The notes below the pieces were generated by a model, which did not search any database, was not told where the DNA came from, and was given only the letters and a program-made list of their open reading frames with translations. This document shows positions 26,222 through 33,268 of a stretch of 33,268 nt of DNA, in pieces. Every line of letters begins with the position of its first letter. Position 1 is the first letter of the stretch. This DNA is from Spirochaetia bacterium (GTDB lineage Bacteria; Spirochaetota; Spirochaetia; Treponematales; Breznakiellaceae). The translations under genes were made by a program, and so were the position numbers. The stretch lies in assembly GCA_026002265.1 (NCBI GenBank), contig BOBG01000013.1, positions 1 through 33,268 of the forward strand, written 5' to 3'.

Positions 26222-26647
26222 ATGAACAATATGTGTATTAAACACATTCTTTGCAGTTTTGCTGTCACAATGCTTTGTACTTCTTGCATTTCCGGACAAA
26301 AAACCGATCCCCGAATTCAAAATAAAACCGGTATCGTTGTTGTGTGTAACATTCCGGATGCTTTTATTGACGGTATCATGTTAATAACTGGTGGCACCGA
26401 GGAAAATGCTGAACTATTCCGCTACAGTCCCAAAACCTTGCAGCATATAACCGGATCTGACATGGAAATCGGTATTTTTTCTGAAACCGGTATGGTGCAG
26501 GAGCCCTTTAACGAAACCGGTGATTTTTTTGTCACAGTTGCACTGTATACTCCAACAAACCCGCGGACTCAACAATTTTTTAAAGTAAAATCTTATTTTA
26601 TAAACGGCAGTACCGTTGTTGATCTCGCGGAATACTCCAAAAAATAG
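26222..26647 (+). CDS. Small putative lipoprotein of unknown function
   Basis: From ATG 26222 the product has 141 residues. Its N-terminus is basic then hydrophobic (CIKHILCSFAVTML) and ends CTSC, with Cys22 as likely lipidation site under a relaxed spirochaetal lipobox. The mature part is short, mostly beta-like and rich in Thr/Gly (DAFIDGIMLITGGTEENAELF, ETGDFFVTVALYTP); I recognise no family. An ORF start at 26177 is possible but lies inside the promoter. The 3' end overlaps the convergent ATP-grasp gene by 55 nt. Confidence 0.6.
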   Translation: MNNMCIKHILCSFAVTMLCTSCISGQKTDPRIQNKTGIVVVCNIPDAFIDGIMLITGGTEENAELFRYSPKTLQHITGSDMEIGIFSETGMVQEPFNETGDFFVTVALYTPTNPRTQQFFKVKSYFINGSTVVDLAEYSKK

Positions 26648-28155
26648 TTTATCCGGTCAATGAAATAGGCTGCACCTTGGTAACCGCCCCGGATAAAGGC
26701 TGACCAAAATCCGCGGCTGTATTTTCCGGTGGACTGCACCGGAAGTGCATACCCGGTGAGACTCCGGACCGCGTCAAGGCTTTCCCCGACACTTCTCCCC
26801 ACATAATCCGTGATTCCGGAATCGCTCAATGCCGGAAATGCTACAATCGACTCTTCTTCACCTACCGATTCCGGTAATGCTTCAAGAGCTTTCCGGATTT
26901 TCTCAGTCACCGGAAAGGCATCCGGCGGAAATGCTTCATGAATCCGCGCCAAAAATTGTTCAGTGTGAGGATCCGGTGCATTCAGCCGGATTAAAATCGA
27001 GCGTACCGCGTTTTCGGCTGCTGAAATTGCCTCCTCACGGCTCGCCGCAGCGCTGATCACATTGGCGCATTTGGTCACATTATTTTCCGGAAAGCGCACA
27101 TGATCACCCGGTTTGATTCGCATAAAAAGGTTCTGGATATTTTTCTGCGCTTCCTCAATTCCCTGTATTGAGGACACGGTACCAGGTATGGAAATAACCG
27201 CACGCTCGGCACTTGTCCATTTTTTTGGGGAACCGCCAATATTCGGATTTTCTCCCAGCGCAATTTGGATCGCAGCTTCCGTGACTTCCACGCCGGAGGA
27301 GTAAGGATAGGTCCACCCGGACATATAACCGCCGGAAAGCCGGGCTGCAATTTCCCCGATCATGGGACCCTGTGCAGTGAGTTTGAGGTCGCCTTTTGCC
27401 GCGCCGTTGCCAATACCGAGTGCCCGGACTCCTTTCTTAAACGTTTCTAGCAATGGAGTTGTATACTCCGGAGATAACGCAGTGGGCATCGTATGACCCA
27501 TTTCGATAAAATAAGGCTCAAAGTAAATGTGCCGGTCCGCGATCCCGCAGATGTGAATATCTCCTTGGTAGACAATGGCATCGACTGAAAATTCCGGGCC
27601 ATCCATGTATTCTTCGATAATCGCCCGGCCGGACCGGGAAAAATGCACCGCATCTGTTACCGCGTCATGCAGTTCCGCATAAGAATCAACCCGGCGGCAC
27701 CCGCGAGCGCCCATATTATCAACTGGTTTTACCACAACGGGATAGGGAAATGGAAGGGATTCCGGCGCAGAATCGGCAACTGTCCAATGCGGCGAAGGCA
27801 CGCCGGCATGCTCAAAACACTGACGCATCCGGGATTTATCAGACGCATTGAGCGCAACTTCGTAAGGAATTCCCGGCAGATGCAGCTTTTCCGCGACAAA
27901 GGCAACACTTCCGGAAAAATCCGTACCAGCCGTCATCACCCCGTCAAGTCCCTGCGTAGACTGCAACTCACCAGCAAAGTCCGCGATAGACTCCTTTTCT
28001 TTTAAATCAATATGTACAAACTGGTTCGCTAGATTTTTACATGGAGCGTCCGGATCCCCGTCAACTGCGACGGTCCACAGCCCCATGCCGGCTGCAATTC
28101 TAAGCGCTGGTCCTTGCATAACTCCGGCGCCGAGTATCATGATTGTTTTTTTCAT
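26593..28155 (-). CDS. ATP-grasp family ligase, specific substrate unknown
   Basis: From ATG 28155 the product has 520 residues. It begins with a Rossmann-like pre-ATP-grasp domain (MILGAGVMQGPALRIAAGMG, VDGDPDAPC) and continues with the ATP-grasp (PFPYPVVVKPVDNMGARGCRRV, IIEEYMDGPEFSVDAIV, PMIGEIAARLSGGYMSG), as in carbamoyl-phosphate-synthase-like and PurT/PurK-like carboxylate-amine ligases. A C-terminal extension of ~120 residues has no assignment. The upstream 40 codons of open frame read the intergenic RAYT repeat and are not part of the gene. A TAGACT box ends 7 nt before the ATG; no ribosome binding site is visible. Confidence 0.8.
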   Translation of the reverse strand: MKKTIMILGAGVMQGPALRIAAGMGLWTVAVDGDPDAPCKNLANQFVHIDLKEKESIADFAGELQSTQGLDGVMTAGTDFSGSVAFVAEKLHLPGIPYEVALNASDKSRMRQCFEHAGVPSPHWTVADSAPESLPFPYPVVVKPVDNMGARGCRRVDSYAELHDAVTDAVHFSRSGRAIIEEYMDGPEFSVDAIVYQGDIHICGIADRHIYFEPYFIEMGHTMPTALSPEYTTPLLETFKKGVRALGIGNGAAKGDLKLTAQGPMIGEIAARLSGGYMSGWTYPYSSGVEVTEAAIQIALGENPNIGGSPKKWTSAERAVISIPGTVSSIQGIEEAQKNIQNLFMRIKPGDHVRFPENNVTKCANVISAAASREEAISAAENAVRSILIRLNAPDPHTEQFLARIHEAFPPDAFPVTEKIRKALEALPESVGEEESIVAFPALSDSGITDYVGRSVGESLDAVRSLTGYALPVQSTGKYSRGFWSAFIRGGYQGAAYFIDRINYFLEYSARSTTVLPFIK

Positions 28156-28162
28156 ACCGGAA

Positions 28163-28168
28163 AGTCTA
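28163..28168 (-). promoter_or_regulatory. Putative -10 box of the ATP-grasp gene (TAGACT)
   Basis: Ends 7 nt before ATG 28155. No convincing -35. No Shine-Dalgarno between it and the start. Confidence 0.45.
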
Positions 28169-28260
28169 GCAAAAGGGCCGGTTTTGGAATAGTTATTGCT
28201 GACAAACATAGGACTATGGAAATTCCGGCTAAAAATCGACTCTTTACCGGAAAACAGTTC

Positions 28261-28299
28261 GAGGTCTGTCCCCAAAAAAAGTACCGGAGGTCTGTCCCC
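28261..28299 (-). repeat. Two direct copies of the GGGGACAGACCTC repeat
   Basis: GAGGTCTGTCCCC occurs at 28261-28273 and 28287-28299, 26 nt apart, between the divergent ATP-grasp gene and rbfA. It has the left-end form, followed by AAAA as at 24616. Confidence 0.8.
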
Positions 28300-28342
28300 A
28301 AAATTTTCCAGATACAGCCATTTTTCATGTGTATCAGCTATG

Positions 28343-28371
28343 TTGACTCTTTATGCCGGAACTCCTAGCAT
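28343..28371 (+). promoter_or_regulatory. Promoter of rbfA
   Basis: TTGACT (28343-28348), 17 nt, TAGCAT (28366-28371), then eight nt (GGAAAGCC) and ATG 28380. Transcription would start 0-2 nt before the ATG, although GGAAAG could act as a ribosome binding site if initiation is slightly earlier. Confidence 0.6.
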
Positions 28372-28379
28372 GGAAAGCC

Positions 28380-28751
28380 ATGGCAGAATATCGAGCTGAA
28401 CGCGTCGGCTATTTGATTCAGGAACTGATTGGTTCACTCATTGTCGAGGAAAAGATTAAAGATCCCCGGGTGAATAGCTTCCTTTCAGTGTCAAGAGTTT
28501 CTGTGTCCCGAGACCTTGAGTGGGCTGATGTCTACGTTTCAACGTTCCGGGCCCAGGGAAATTTGGAGCGCGGAGTCGAGGGGTTGCAGAGTGCGGCTGG
28601 ATTCATTCAGGCGAATTTGGCGAGCCGGATGCATATACGCCGGACGCCCCGGCTCCGGTTTCATGCGGACCAGGGAATCCGGGAAGAATTTGAATTGATT
28701 CAAAAAATTGACGCATTAGTGCAAAAGGTACCGGATCCCTCCAAACCATGA
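28380..28751 (+). CDS. rbfA: 30S ribosome-binding factor A
   Basis: The 123-residue KH-like protein helps mature the 5' end of 16S rRNA. MAEYRAERVGYLIQELIGSLI, IKDPRV, and VSRDLEWADVYVS match the family order, and the C-terminal RRTPRLRFHADQGIREEFEL is the typical end. A longer frame from 28353 would place its start inside the promoter. It overlaps azlC by 4 nt (ATGA). The usual infB/truB neighbours are absent. Confidence 0.9.
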   Translation: MAEYRAERVGYLIQELIGSLIVEEKIKDPRVNSFLSVSRVSVSRDLEWADVYVSTFRAQGNLERGVEGLQSAAGFIQANLASRMHIRRTPRLRFHADQGIREEFELIQKIDALVQKVPDPSKP

Positions 28752-29440
28752 ACCGTTCTCAATTTTTCAAAGCTTTTTCTTACTCGATTCCGGTGTTGTT
28801 GGGCTATCTCGCGATTGGGATTGCCTTTGGGCTGATGCTCGTGGACGCCGGTTATCCGTGGTGGCTTGCGCTGGTGATGAGTGTGCTGATGTATGCGGGT
28901 GCGGGGCAATACCTTGCGATCGGGTTGTTTGCGGCCGGAGTCACGCTGTACGAAGCCGCACTCGTGCAGATTGTCGTTAATGCCCGGCATATTGCCTATG
29001 GACTCTCCTTGTTCAAGCGGCTCAACCGGTGTGGGAAATTCAAATATTATATCATTTTTGCGCTGACCGATGAAACATTCGCGCTCTTATCTTCTGTACC
29101 GGAAGAACAATGTAACGAAAACCACGGTGCGTTTATGTTTTATGTCGCATTGCTCGATCAGTTCTATTGGGTGGCCGGATCGGTGATCGGAGCGATTCTG
29201 GGATCTATTCTTCCCTTTAGTATGGAAGGAATTAGCTTTGCGCTTACAGCCCTTTTTATCACATTGACTCTTGAGCAGTTATTCCGGATAAAAAAACCGG
29301 GGATTTTTATAGTTTCAGCCGCGGTCGCGGTGTTGAGTGTTATTATTTTTCCGGCAAAAACCGCACTGCTGACTGGATTGATCCTTTCGCTCGCTGTTGT
29401 TGCTTTACTGAATCGCAGTGCGCCAGGTAAATTATGGTAG
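28748..29440 (+). CDS. azlC: AzlC-family branched-chain amino acid exporter subunit
   Basis: The 230-residue membrane protein has about six hydrophobic segments. The N-terminal SIPVLLGYLAIGIAFGLML, VMSVLMYAGAGQYLAIGLF and VNARHIAYGLSL are hallmarks of AzlC. The family normally works with the small membrane protein AzlD encoded immediately downstream, but here the next gene (overlapping by 7 nt) is not AzlD. Translation is coupled to rbfA by a 4-nt overlap. Confidence 0.9.
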   Translation: MNRSQFFKAFSYSIPVLLGYLAIGIAFGLMLVDAGYPWWLALVMSVLMYAGAGQYLAIGLFAAGVTLYEAALVQIVVNARHIAYGLSLFKRLNRCGKFKYYIIFALTDETFALLSSVPEEQCNENHGAFMFYVALLDQFYWVAGSVIGAILGSILPFSMEGISFALTALFITLTLEQLFRIKKPGIFIVSAAVAVLSVIIFPAKTALLTGLILSLAVVALLNRSAPGKLW

Positions 29441-30267
29441 ACAAAGCAAGTGTACGAGCTATCATCAACATATTTAGTACAAAGAATCTCCGGCCAGCCG
29501 GCGCACGGTGCGTCCGGACTATTTTTTCAAATTTCTTTTTTCGGCAGTACCGGGCAGTATTCTCTCCGCAAAAAATTCCGGTTTTTTTTGTGGATCATCC
29601 TCTGGATGCATCGATTCCCTTTGATCCGGCCAAAGTCAATACCTATTTGGATTTTGTTGCATTTTGGCTCCGGCCCCTTGGAACGATTCTTAAAAAATAT
29701 CCGGAAACCGGCATCGATCCGGTACTGGATTTCATCTCTTCTATGGAACGGCTCTACCGGTTTGCGGCTGAAGTGTATTCGCGTTCCCTTTCCACAACGG
29801 ATCGTCCTCACTACAAGGCGAATTTTCATTTTGCCCTGATTCATGCGCTCGATCCGCATCTCCTGTGTATCCCTAGTCTCCATGTGATGATAGCTGTTTT
29901 TACATACACAAAATACCGGAAACTTCTGCAATCTCTTGGGGAGGAGCCGGGAACGGAGATCCGGGACGGTGCGCTCGCCATAACCGAGTCGGTTTTGTAT
30001 GTCAAGCAGCATAGTGTGAACTGTATCGCTGCCGCGCTTTATGCGATGCACCGGTTTGATCAAACGCTGTTCCCGGCAGAAGAAGGGAAGCACTTTGTCA
30101 CCGATCTTTTTGCCGGAGATGAAAAACTTCCTGACCGTGACAGAATCCGGAATTATATTATAGAATTGTACACACAATTTTGCGAATCCGGTACAGCCGC
30201 GTCTATGTGGATGGATCCGCTTTTGGAATTCCTTAAAGCAATGCCCCGACGTTCCGGCCGTACATAA
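29434..30267 (+). CDS. Divergent PAP2-like (phosphatidic acid phosphatase superfamily) protein
   Basis: In this 277-residue protein I see PAP2/inositol-phosphorylceramide-synthase landmarks in order: LDASIPFDPAKVNTYLDFVAFWL (the DxxIPFxP..Y segment), CIPSLHVMI (PSxH motif, phosphate-binding Ser and His), and SVLYVKQHSVNCIAAALYA (S-x6-H, nucleophile His). The Arg expected after that Ser is Val and the Asp four residues after the His is Cys, so the site may be altered. Only two or three segments are hydrophobic, fewer than usual for membrane PAP2 enzymes. CCAGG before ATG 29434 is a weak ribosome binding site. Convergent with the TPR gene, with a 14-nt gap. Confidence 0.5.
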   Translation: MVDKASVRAIINIFSTKNLRPAGARCVRTIFSNFFFRQYRAVFSPQKIPVFFVDHPLDASIPFDPAKVNTYLDFVAFWLRPLGTILKKYPETGIDPVLDFISSMERLYRFAAEVYSRSLSTTDRPHYKANFHFALIHALDPHLLCIPSLHVMIAVFTYTKYRKLLQSLGEEPGTEIRDGALAITESVLYVKQHSVNCIAAALYAMHRFDQTLFPAEEGKHFVTDLFAGDEKLPDRDRIRNYIIELYTQFCESGTAASMWMDPLLEFLKAMPRRSGRT

Positions 30268-30281
30268 ATTAATTCCTTTGC

Positions 30282-32246
30282 TTAACGCACCGTACTGATC
30301 AACCTACGCAATTCCGGATCCAGTTGAGACTCCGGTACAGGCTGAGGGGACTCAGGCCGGAGGACTATGGTATCTCCCGGAGCCACTAGATCGAAAAAAC
30401 CATTCCGGCTGACCGTTCCGGCCGCAACTTCTTCGTCAACACTGGTGATGGCGAGCGTTCCAACCACCGCATCTGTGGTGTAGGAGAGTCCGCGCCCTTC
30501 ATTTTTAACGACAGCGCTTCCCTTACGCACAATTTCATACGTTGTATCAGGTTGAACCCCATCGAGCCGGCCCTTGTCGATGAGTCCCTGTCCCTGCCGG
30601 TACTGGAGGAGTTCAGCACGGAACGGCAGACTCGCACTCAACGCATCAACGATGCCGCGGGAAGCATTCCGGAAGCGATCTGTACCCGTCCGGTACACAT
30701 AAAAGGAGGCAGCCGGTGAACCGGTTCGCGCGACAAACAGTTCGCCTTTTATAGAAAGATCGCGTTCATTTTCTTGTAACGACACGATTAAAAAATAATC
30801 CGCACCGGCTTTCCGGGATTCTTGAAAGGCCGCGGAAAAAGAATTCTGCCGCAGTTCCAAATTCACCGGCCCAATATCCCGGTCATGAATCAACAATTCT
30901 TTGATATATGAAGCCGCAAGCGCACCTGCATCTGCATGAAAAAATGAAGATTGCGAAACCACTGAAAAAACAGCCACATTCCAATGCCGACTCGACAGAT
31001 TCACCGGATCCACCTGCCAACGCTCGTGGAGCGAATTCGCCAGCAGCGCGGTGTACGCCTCGACAGCATCGTTGAGCGGCTGATCACCCATGCCAAGGTC
31101 CTGCATAAAATGCAATTCCTCGAGATAGCGCGCCGGATATCCATTGATCCGAAGCAAATCCGCATAGTCCTGACGGTCCTTTGCATAAGGGTTGAGCCGA
31201 AGCCCGCGCCGGTATTCAAAAAGAGCCTGATCGACAAGATTCCGGGTCCGATACTCCTGGGCCCGGTTGAAATGCCATCTTGCCCATGGCACCCGTTTCG
31301 GATCCTCAAGATTCGTGTGCGCCAGCAACAATTCCTCCAACGTAATCCGGACAAATTCATCGTTTGGATCGATTTCTATCGCAGTTGTGAGCGTTTGCAT
31401 CGCATCAGCGGGACGGTTCATCTGCCGGAGCGCAACACTTTTCAAATACCATGCATTGACATCGTTCCGGTTTTCCGCGATAAGTGCATCCGCAATTCCG
31501 GCAGCCGCCTCATACTCGCCGGTACGGTACCGGAGCGAAGCCATAAGAGATCGGGCCGGCGCATAATCGGGCCGGTAAAAGAGGACATTTTCAGTGTACA
31601 CAAGGGCTTGATCAAGGTTGCCGAACTGAGATTCAAGGTAGGCAGCGTAGTAATATACCCGGTAATCGTCAGGGTGAACTTCAAGCGCACGCTCGATATA
31701 GTTCCGAGCGCCCTGAACATCTCCCATCGAACCGAGCGTCAGAGAAAGGGAAAGGAGGAGCCGCCGATCATCCGGAAAACGGTTGACCGCGTTCCGGTAG
31801 CGATTCACAGCATCTCCCGCACGCCCCCTCGCAATATCCAGCTCTGCTGCCGCAAAAAGAGCTTCCCGGTTATAGGGTTCACGCGCAACTATATCTTTGA
31901 TCACAGCATCCGCATTATCAAGCTGACCGAGTGCGATTAATATCGAAGCTTCAAGATTTGCGAGAGTAGTGTTTCCCCGGGAAAGAGTCCGGGCCCGCCG
32001 TACCCACACAAGCGCCTGATCGAATTCGCCCAGCTCATAGTAACATTCGGAAAGCGCAGCATTTGACTCCAGATGGGCCGGATTCAGGCGTACCGCTTCC
32101 AAAAAATATTCAGCCGCAACGTACCAATTTTCAACATTCATGGTGGCACGGCCCCGTTCATAGTAGGCATCGGATCCGGCAAAAGTCTGCGCCCCGATTG
32201 TTGCACTACACATGAAAAATAACAGTACCCGGAAGCATCTATTCAT
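30282..32246 (-). CDS. Exported TPR-repeat protein with C-terminal FlgT-like domain
   Basis: The 654-residue protein has a signal peptide (residues 1-19, cut near IGAQ) and is therefore periplasmic or surface-exposed. Residues ~24-330 contain about nine TPR motifs (e.g. AEYFLEAVRLNPAHLESNAA, ARNYIERALEVHPDDYRVYY), a scaffold for protein-protein contacts. The middle (about 400-545) has a beta-rich domain, and the last ~90 residues (GLIDKGRLDGVQPDTTYEIV... GTLAITSVDEEVAAGTV) resemble the small beta-barrel of FlgT-type proteins. It overlaps tlyC by 4 nt. A TPR gene beside tlyC is, as far as I recall, also found in treponemes. Specific function unknown. Confidence 0.8.
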   Translation of the reverse strand: MNRCFRVLLFFMCSATIGAQTFAGSDAYYERGRATMNVENWYVAAEYFLEAVRLNPAHLESNAALSECYYELGEFDQALVWVRRARTLSRGNTTLANLEASILIALGQLDNADAVIKDIVAREPYNREALFAAAELDIARGRAGDAVNRYRNAVNRFPDDRRLLLSLSLTLGSMGDVQGARNYIERALEVHPDDYRVYYYAAYLESQFGNLDQALVYTENVLFYRPDYAPARSLMASLRYRTGEYEAAAGIADALIAENRNDVNAWYLKSVALRQMNRPADAMQTLTTAIEIDPNDEFVRITLEELLLAHTNLEDPKRVPWARWHFNRAQEYRTRNLVDQALFEYRRGLRLNPYAKDRQDYADLLRINGYPARYLEELHFMQDLGMGDQPLNDAVEAYTALLANSLHERWQVDPVNLSSRHWNVAVFSVVSQSSFFHADAGALAASYIKELLIHDRDIGPVNLELRQNSFSAAFQESRKAGADYFLIVSLQENERDLSIKGELFVARTGSPAASFYVYRTGTDRFRNASRGIVDALSASLPFRAELLQYRQGQGLIDKGRLDGVQPDTTYEIVRKGSAVVKNEGRGLSYTTDAVVGTLAITSVDEEVAAGTVSRNGFFDLVAPGDTIVLRPESPQPVPESQLDPELRRLISTVR

Positions 32247-33004
32247 AATCCGGACTCCCGTTTAAGAATAACTTTTATTTTATTGATCTTATGGCCTTCC
32301 ATATCGGCAATCACAAAATCATGTCCCTCGTAAGCAATTGTTTCGCCCTGTACCGGAATTTTCCCTAACAGATCAAACACAAAACCACCAAGCGTATCAA
32401 AATGTTCCACCGGTAAATTGACTTCGAGCTGTTCTGCAAGATCTTCCAAATTAACCCGGGCATCGCAAAGATAAATGTTTTCATCAATTTTGACAATATC
32501 TTCAGTTTCGTTGTCGAATTCGTCCTGAATATCGCCGATAATTTCCTCGATAATGTCTTCCATACAAACGATTCCGGAAACGCCGCCGTATTCGTCAATG
32601 GCCACTGCAATATGCACCCGCCGCCGGCGTAATTCCTTGAGTAAATCGTCAATATGCTTTGAATCCGGAACAAAAAATGCCGGACGGAGAATTTTTTCAA
32701 CTTCAAAGGACTCACCTTTAACAAGACAGGTCACAATGTCCTTGACATACAAAATTCCAATGACATCATCAATGGTCTCCCGGTATACCGGAAACCGGCT
32801 GTGCCCGCTTTCACACACAATCCGGAGCAATTCCGGAGTAGATGTGTCAACTCCAATGAGGACCGCATCGATCCGGGGAATCATAACCTCTTTAACAGTC
32901 GTATTTGACAACTCAACCACCCCGCGGATCATCTCTTGCTGATCTGTTTCCAGCGATTGGTAGGTTTTCCGGTCAATTTCAGGTTTTTTGAAGAAAGGCT
33001 TCAT
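32243..33004 (-). CDS. tlyC: TlyC/CorC-type CBS-domain protein
   Basis: The 253-residue cytoplasmic protein lacks the DUF21 membrane domain. It has VKEVMIPRIDAVLIGVD and SGHSRFPVYRETIDDVIGILYVKD (first CBS), VAIDEYGGVSGIVCMEDIIEEIIGDIQDE (second CBS) and a C-terminal CorC/HlyC domain (DTLGGFVFDLLGKIPVQGE). In treponemes such proteins are annotated as hemolysin TlyC; the family is more firmly linked to Mg2+/Co2+ efflux. The ATG lacks a ribosome binding site. The TPR gene follows with a 4-nt overlap, so the two are co-translated. Confidence 0.88.
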   Translation of the reverse strand: MKPFFKKPEIDRKTYQSLETDQQEMIRGVVELSNTTVKEVMIPRIDAVLIGVDTSTPELLRIVCESGHSRFPVYRETIDDVIGILYVKDIVTCLVKGESFEVEKILRPAFFVPDSKHIDDLLKELRRRRVHIAVAIDEYGGVSGIVCMEDIIEEIIGDIQDEFDNETEDIVKIDENIYLCDARVNLEDLAEQLEVNLPVEHFDTLGGFVFDLLGKIPVQGETIAYEGHDFVIADMEGHKINKIKVILKRESGL

Positions 33005-33015
33005 TGTTCTTAACT

Positions 33016-33044
33016 ATTGTGAACGTGTATCCACAACTTGTCAA
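33016..33044 (-). promoter_or_regulatory. Promoter of tlyC-TPR operon
   Basis: On the minus strand, TTGACA (33039-33044), 17 nt, CACAAT (33016-33021), and an 11-nt gap to the ATG, implying a leader of about 4 nt, too short for a ribosome binding site. Confidence 0.6.
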
Positions 33045-33086
33045 TCGGTTTTAATTAAGGTTTCCGGCTGATTCTGTAAGCACCAA

Positions 33087-33099
33087 GGGGACAGACCTC
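33087..33099 (+). repeat. GGGGACAGACCTC intergenic repeat
   Basis: One further copy of the RAYT-type repeat, between divergent tlyC and the partial gene at 33184. Confidence 0.75.
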
Positions 33100-33183
33100 G
33101 ATCTGATCCCGGAATCTCTTTAAAAAAAGCAATCTTTCCGGTATAGTGTTGATAGAAAAATGAGTATAGATTAGGAGATTTTT

Positions 33184-33268
33184 ATGAAACAGAAGCTGCT
33201 GCTCGTGTGGGTAGCCATTGTTTTGATTCCGGCGGCACTGTCCGCGCAACAGAAATATGCGTTGGTGA
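33184..33268 (+). CDS. N-terminal end of an exported protein (cut by window end)
   Basis: Twenty-eight codons are visible, reading MKQKLLLVWVAIVLIPAAL then SAQQKYALV: a textbook signal peptide with likely cleavage at LSAQ. AGGAG about 7 nt before the ATG is a clear ribosome binding site. The remainder is outside the window, so no family can be named. Confidence 0.7.
   Translation, partial: MKQKLLLVWVAIVLIPAALSAQQKYALV

Noticed and set aside
28156..28275. N-terminal extension of the ATP-grasp protein (40 extra codons)
   Set aside because: It reads the GGGGACAGACCTC repeat and lies upstream of the natural Rossmann start and a -10 box.
30984..31940. 318-codon frame on the plus strand
   Set aside because: It is antisense to the TPR gene; its composition mirrors TPR codons and it has no start context.

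Overview
The window looks like a spirochaete chromosome, most likely a host-associated or free-living treponeme relative. This rests on an LptC-like lipoprotein directly behind pyrG, a signal-peptide TPR protein coupled to a TlyC/CorC-type CBS protein, an AfuBC-type iron transporter, a dCache-like chemoreceptor, a secreted beta-helix repeat protein and relaxed lipoboxes. The genus is my inference, since no rRNA or other marker lies in the window. CCGG is strikingly frequent through most of the window.

Layout. 1-1036: the end of an unknown CDS, a probable IS200/IS605 (tnpB) right-end relic, and an Aat-like Leu/Phe-tRNA-protein transferase. 1064-1630: a tandem array of seven palindromic units. 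1649-2914: an RlmI-type rRNA methyltransferase, followed by a 42-bp minisatellite and a REP-like palindrome. 3256-7891: an accessory island with a secreted beta-helix protein, a secreted type-B carboxylesterase and a secreted esterase/metallo-beta-lactamase fusion, the fusion gene being bracketed by about 175-bp direct repeats. 7884-11855: pyk, pyrG and lptC, all on the minus strand. 12134-16906: an alpha/beta hydrolase, a solitary rnfA and a LacZ-type beta-galactosidase. 17199-17732 and 24712-25251: two REP-associated tyrosine transposases (RAYTs) with dispersed short repeats. Between them lie a chemoreceptor, argA and an iron ABC transporter. 25378-33004: tcdA, a small lipoprotein, an ATP-grasp enzyme, rbfA, azlC, a PAP2-like protein, a TPR protein and tlyC. 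A new secreted-protein gene starts at 33184.

Two genome-scale signals stand out. First, at least six genes (pyk, lacZ, tcdA, the 26222 lipoprotein, the ATP-grasp gene, rbfA, and perhaps the 12134 hydrolase) have no Shine-Dalgarno sequence but carry a -10-like hexamer ending 5-8 nt before the ATG, often with a -35 box 17 nt further upstream. This is the geometry of leaderless transcripts. Genes of the 3.2-7.9 kb island instead have strong Shine-Dalgarno sites. Second, the two RAYT genes share a structured 5' flank and end inside their own terminal repeat, and two variants of the repeat (GGGGACAGACCTC and GGGGACAGTCC) are scattered between genes, the second mainly around the first RAYT.

Functionally the window mixes housekeeping (CTP synthesis, glycolysis, arginine synthesis, tRNA and ribosome maturation), carbohydrate and ester hydrolysis (beta-galactosidase and three alpha/beta hydrolases), envelope functions, chemotaxis and iron uptake. 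No classical antiphage system or CRISPR array was seen.
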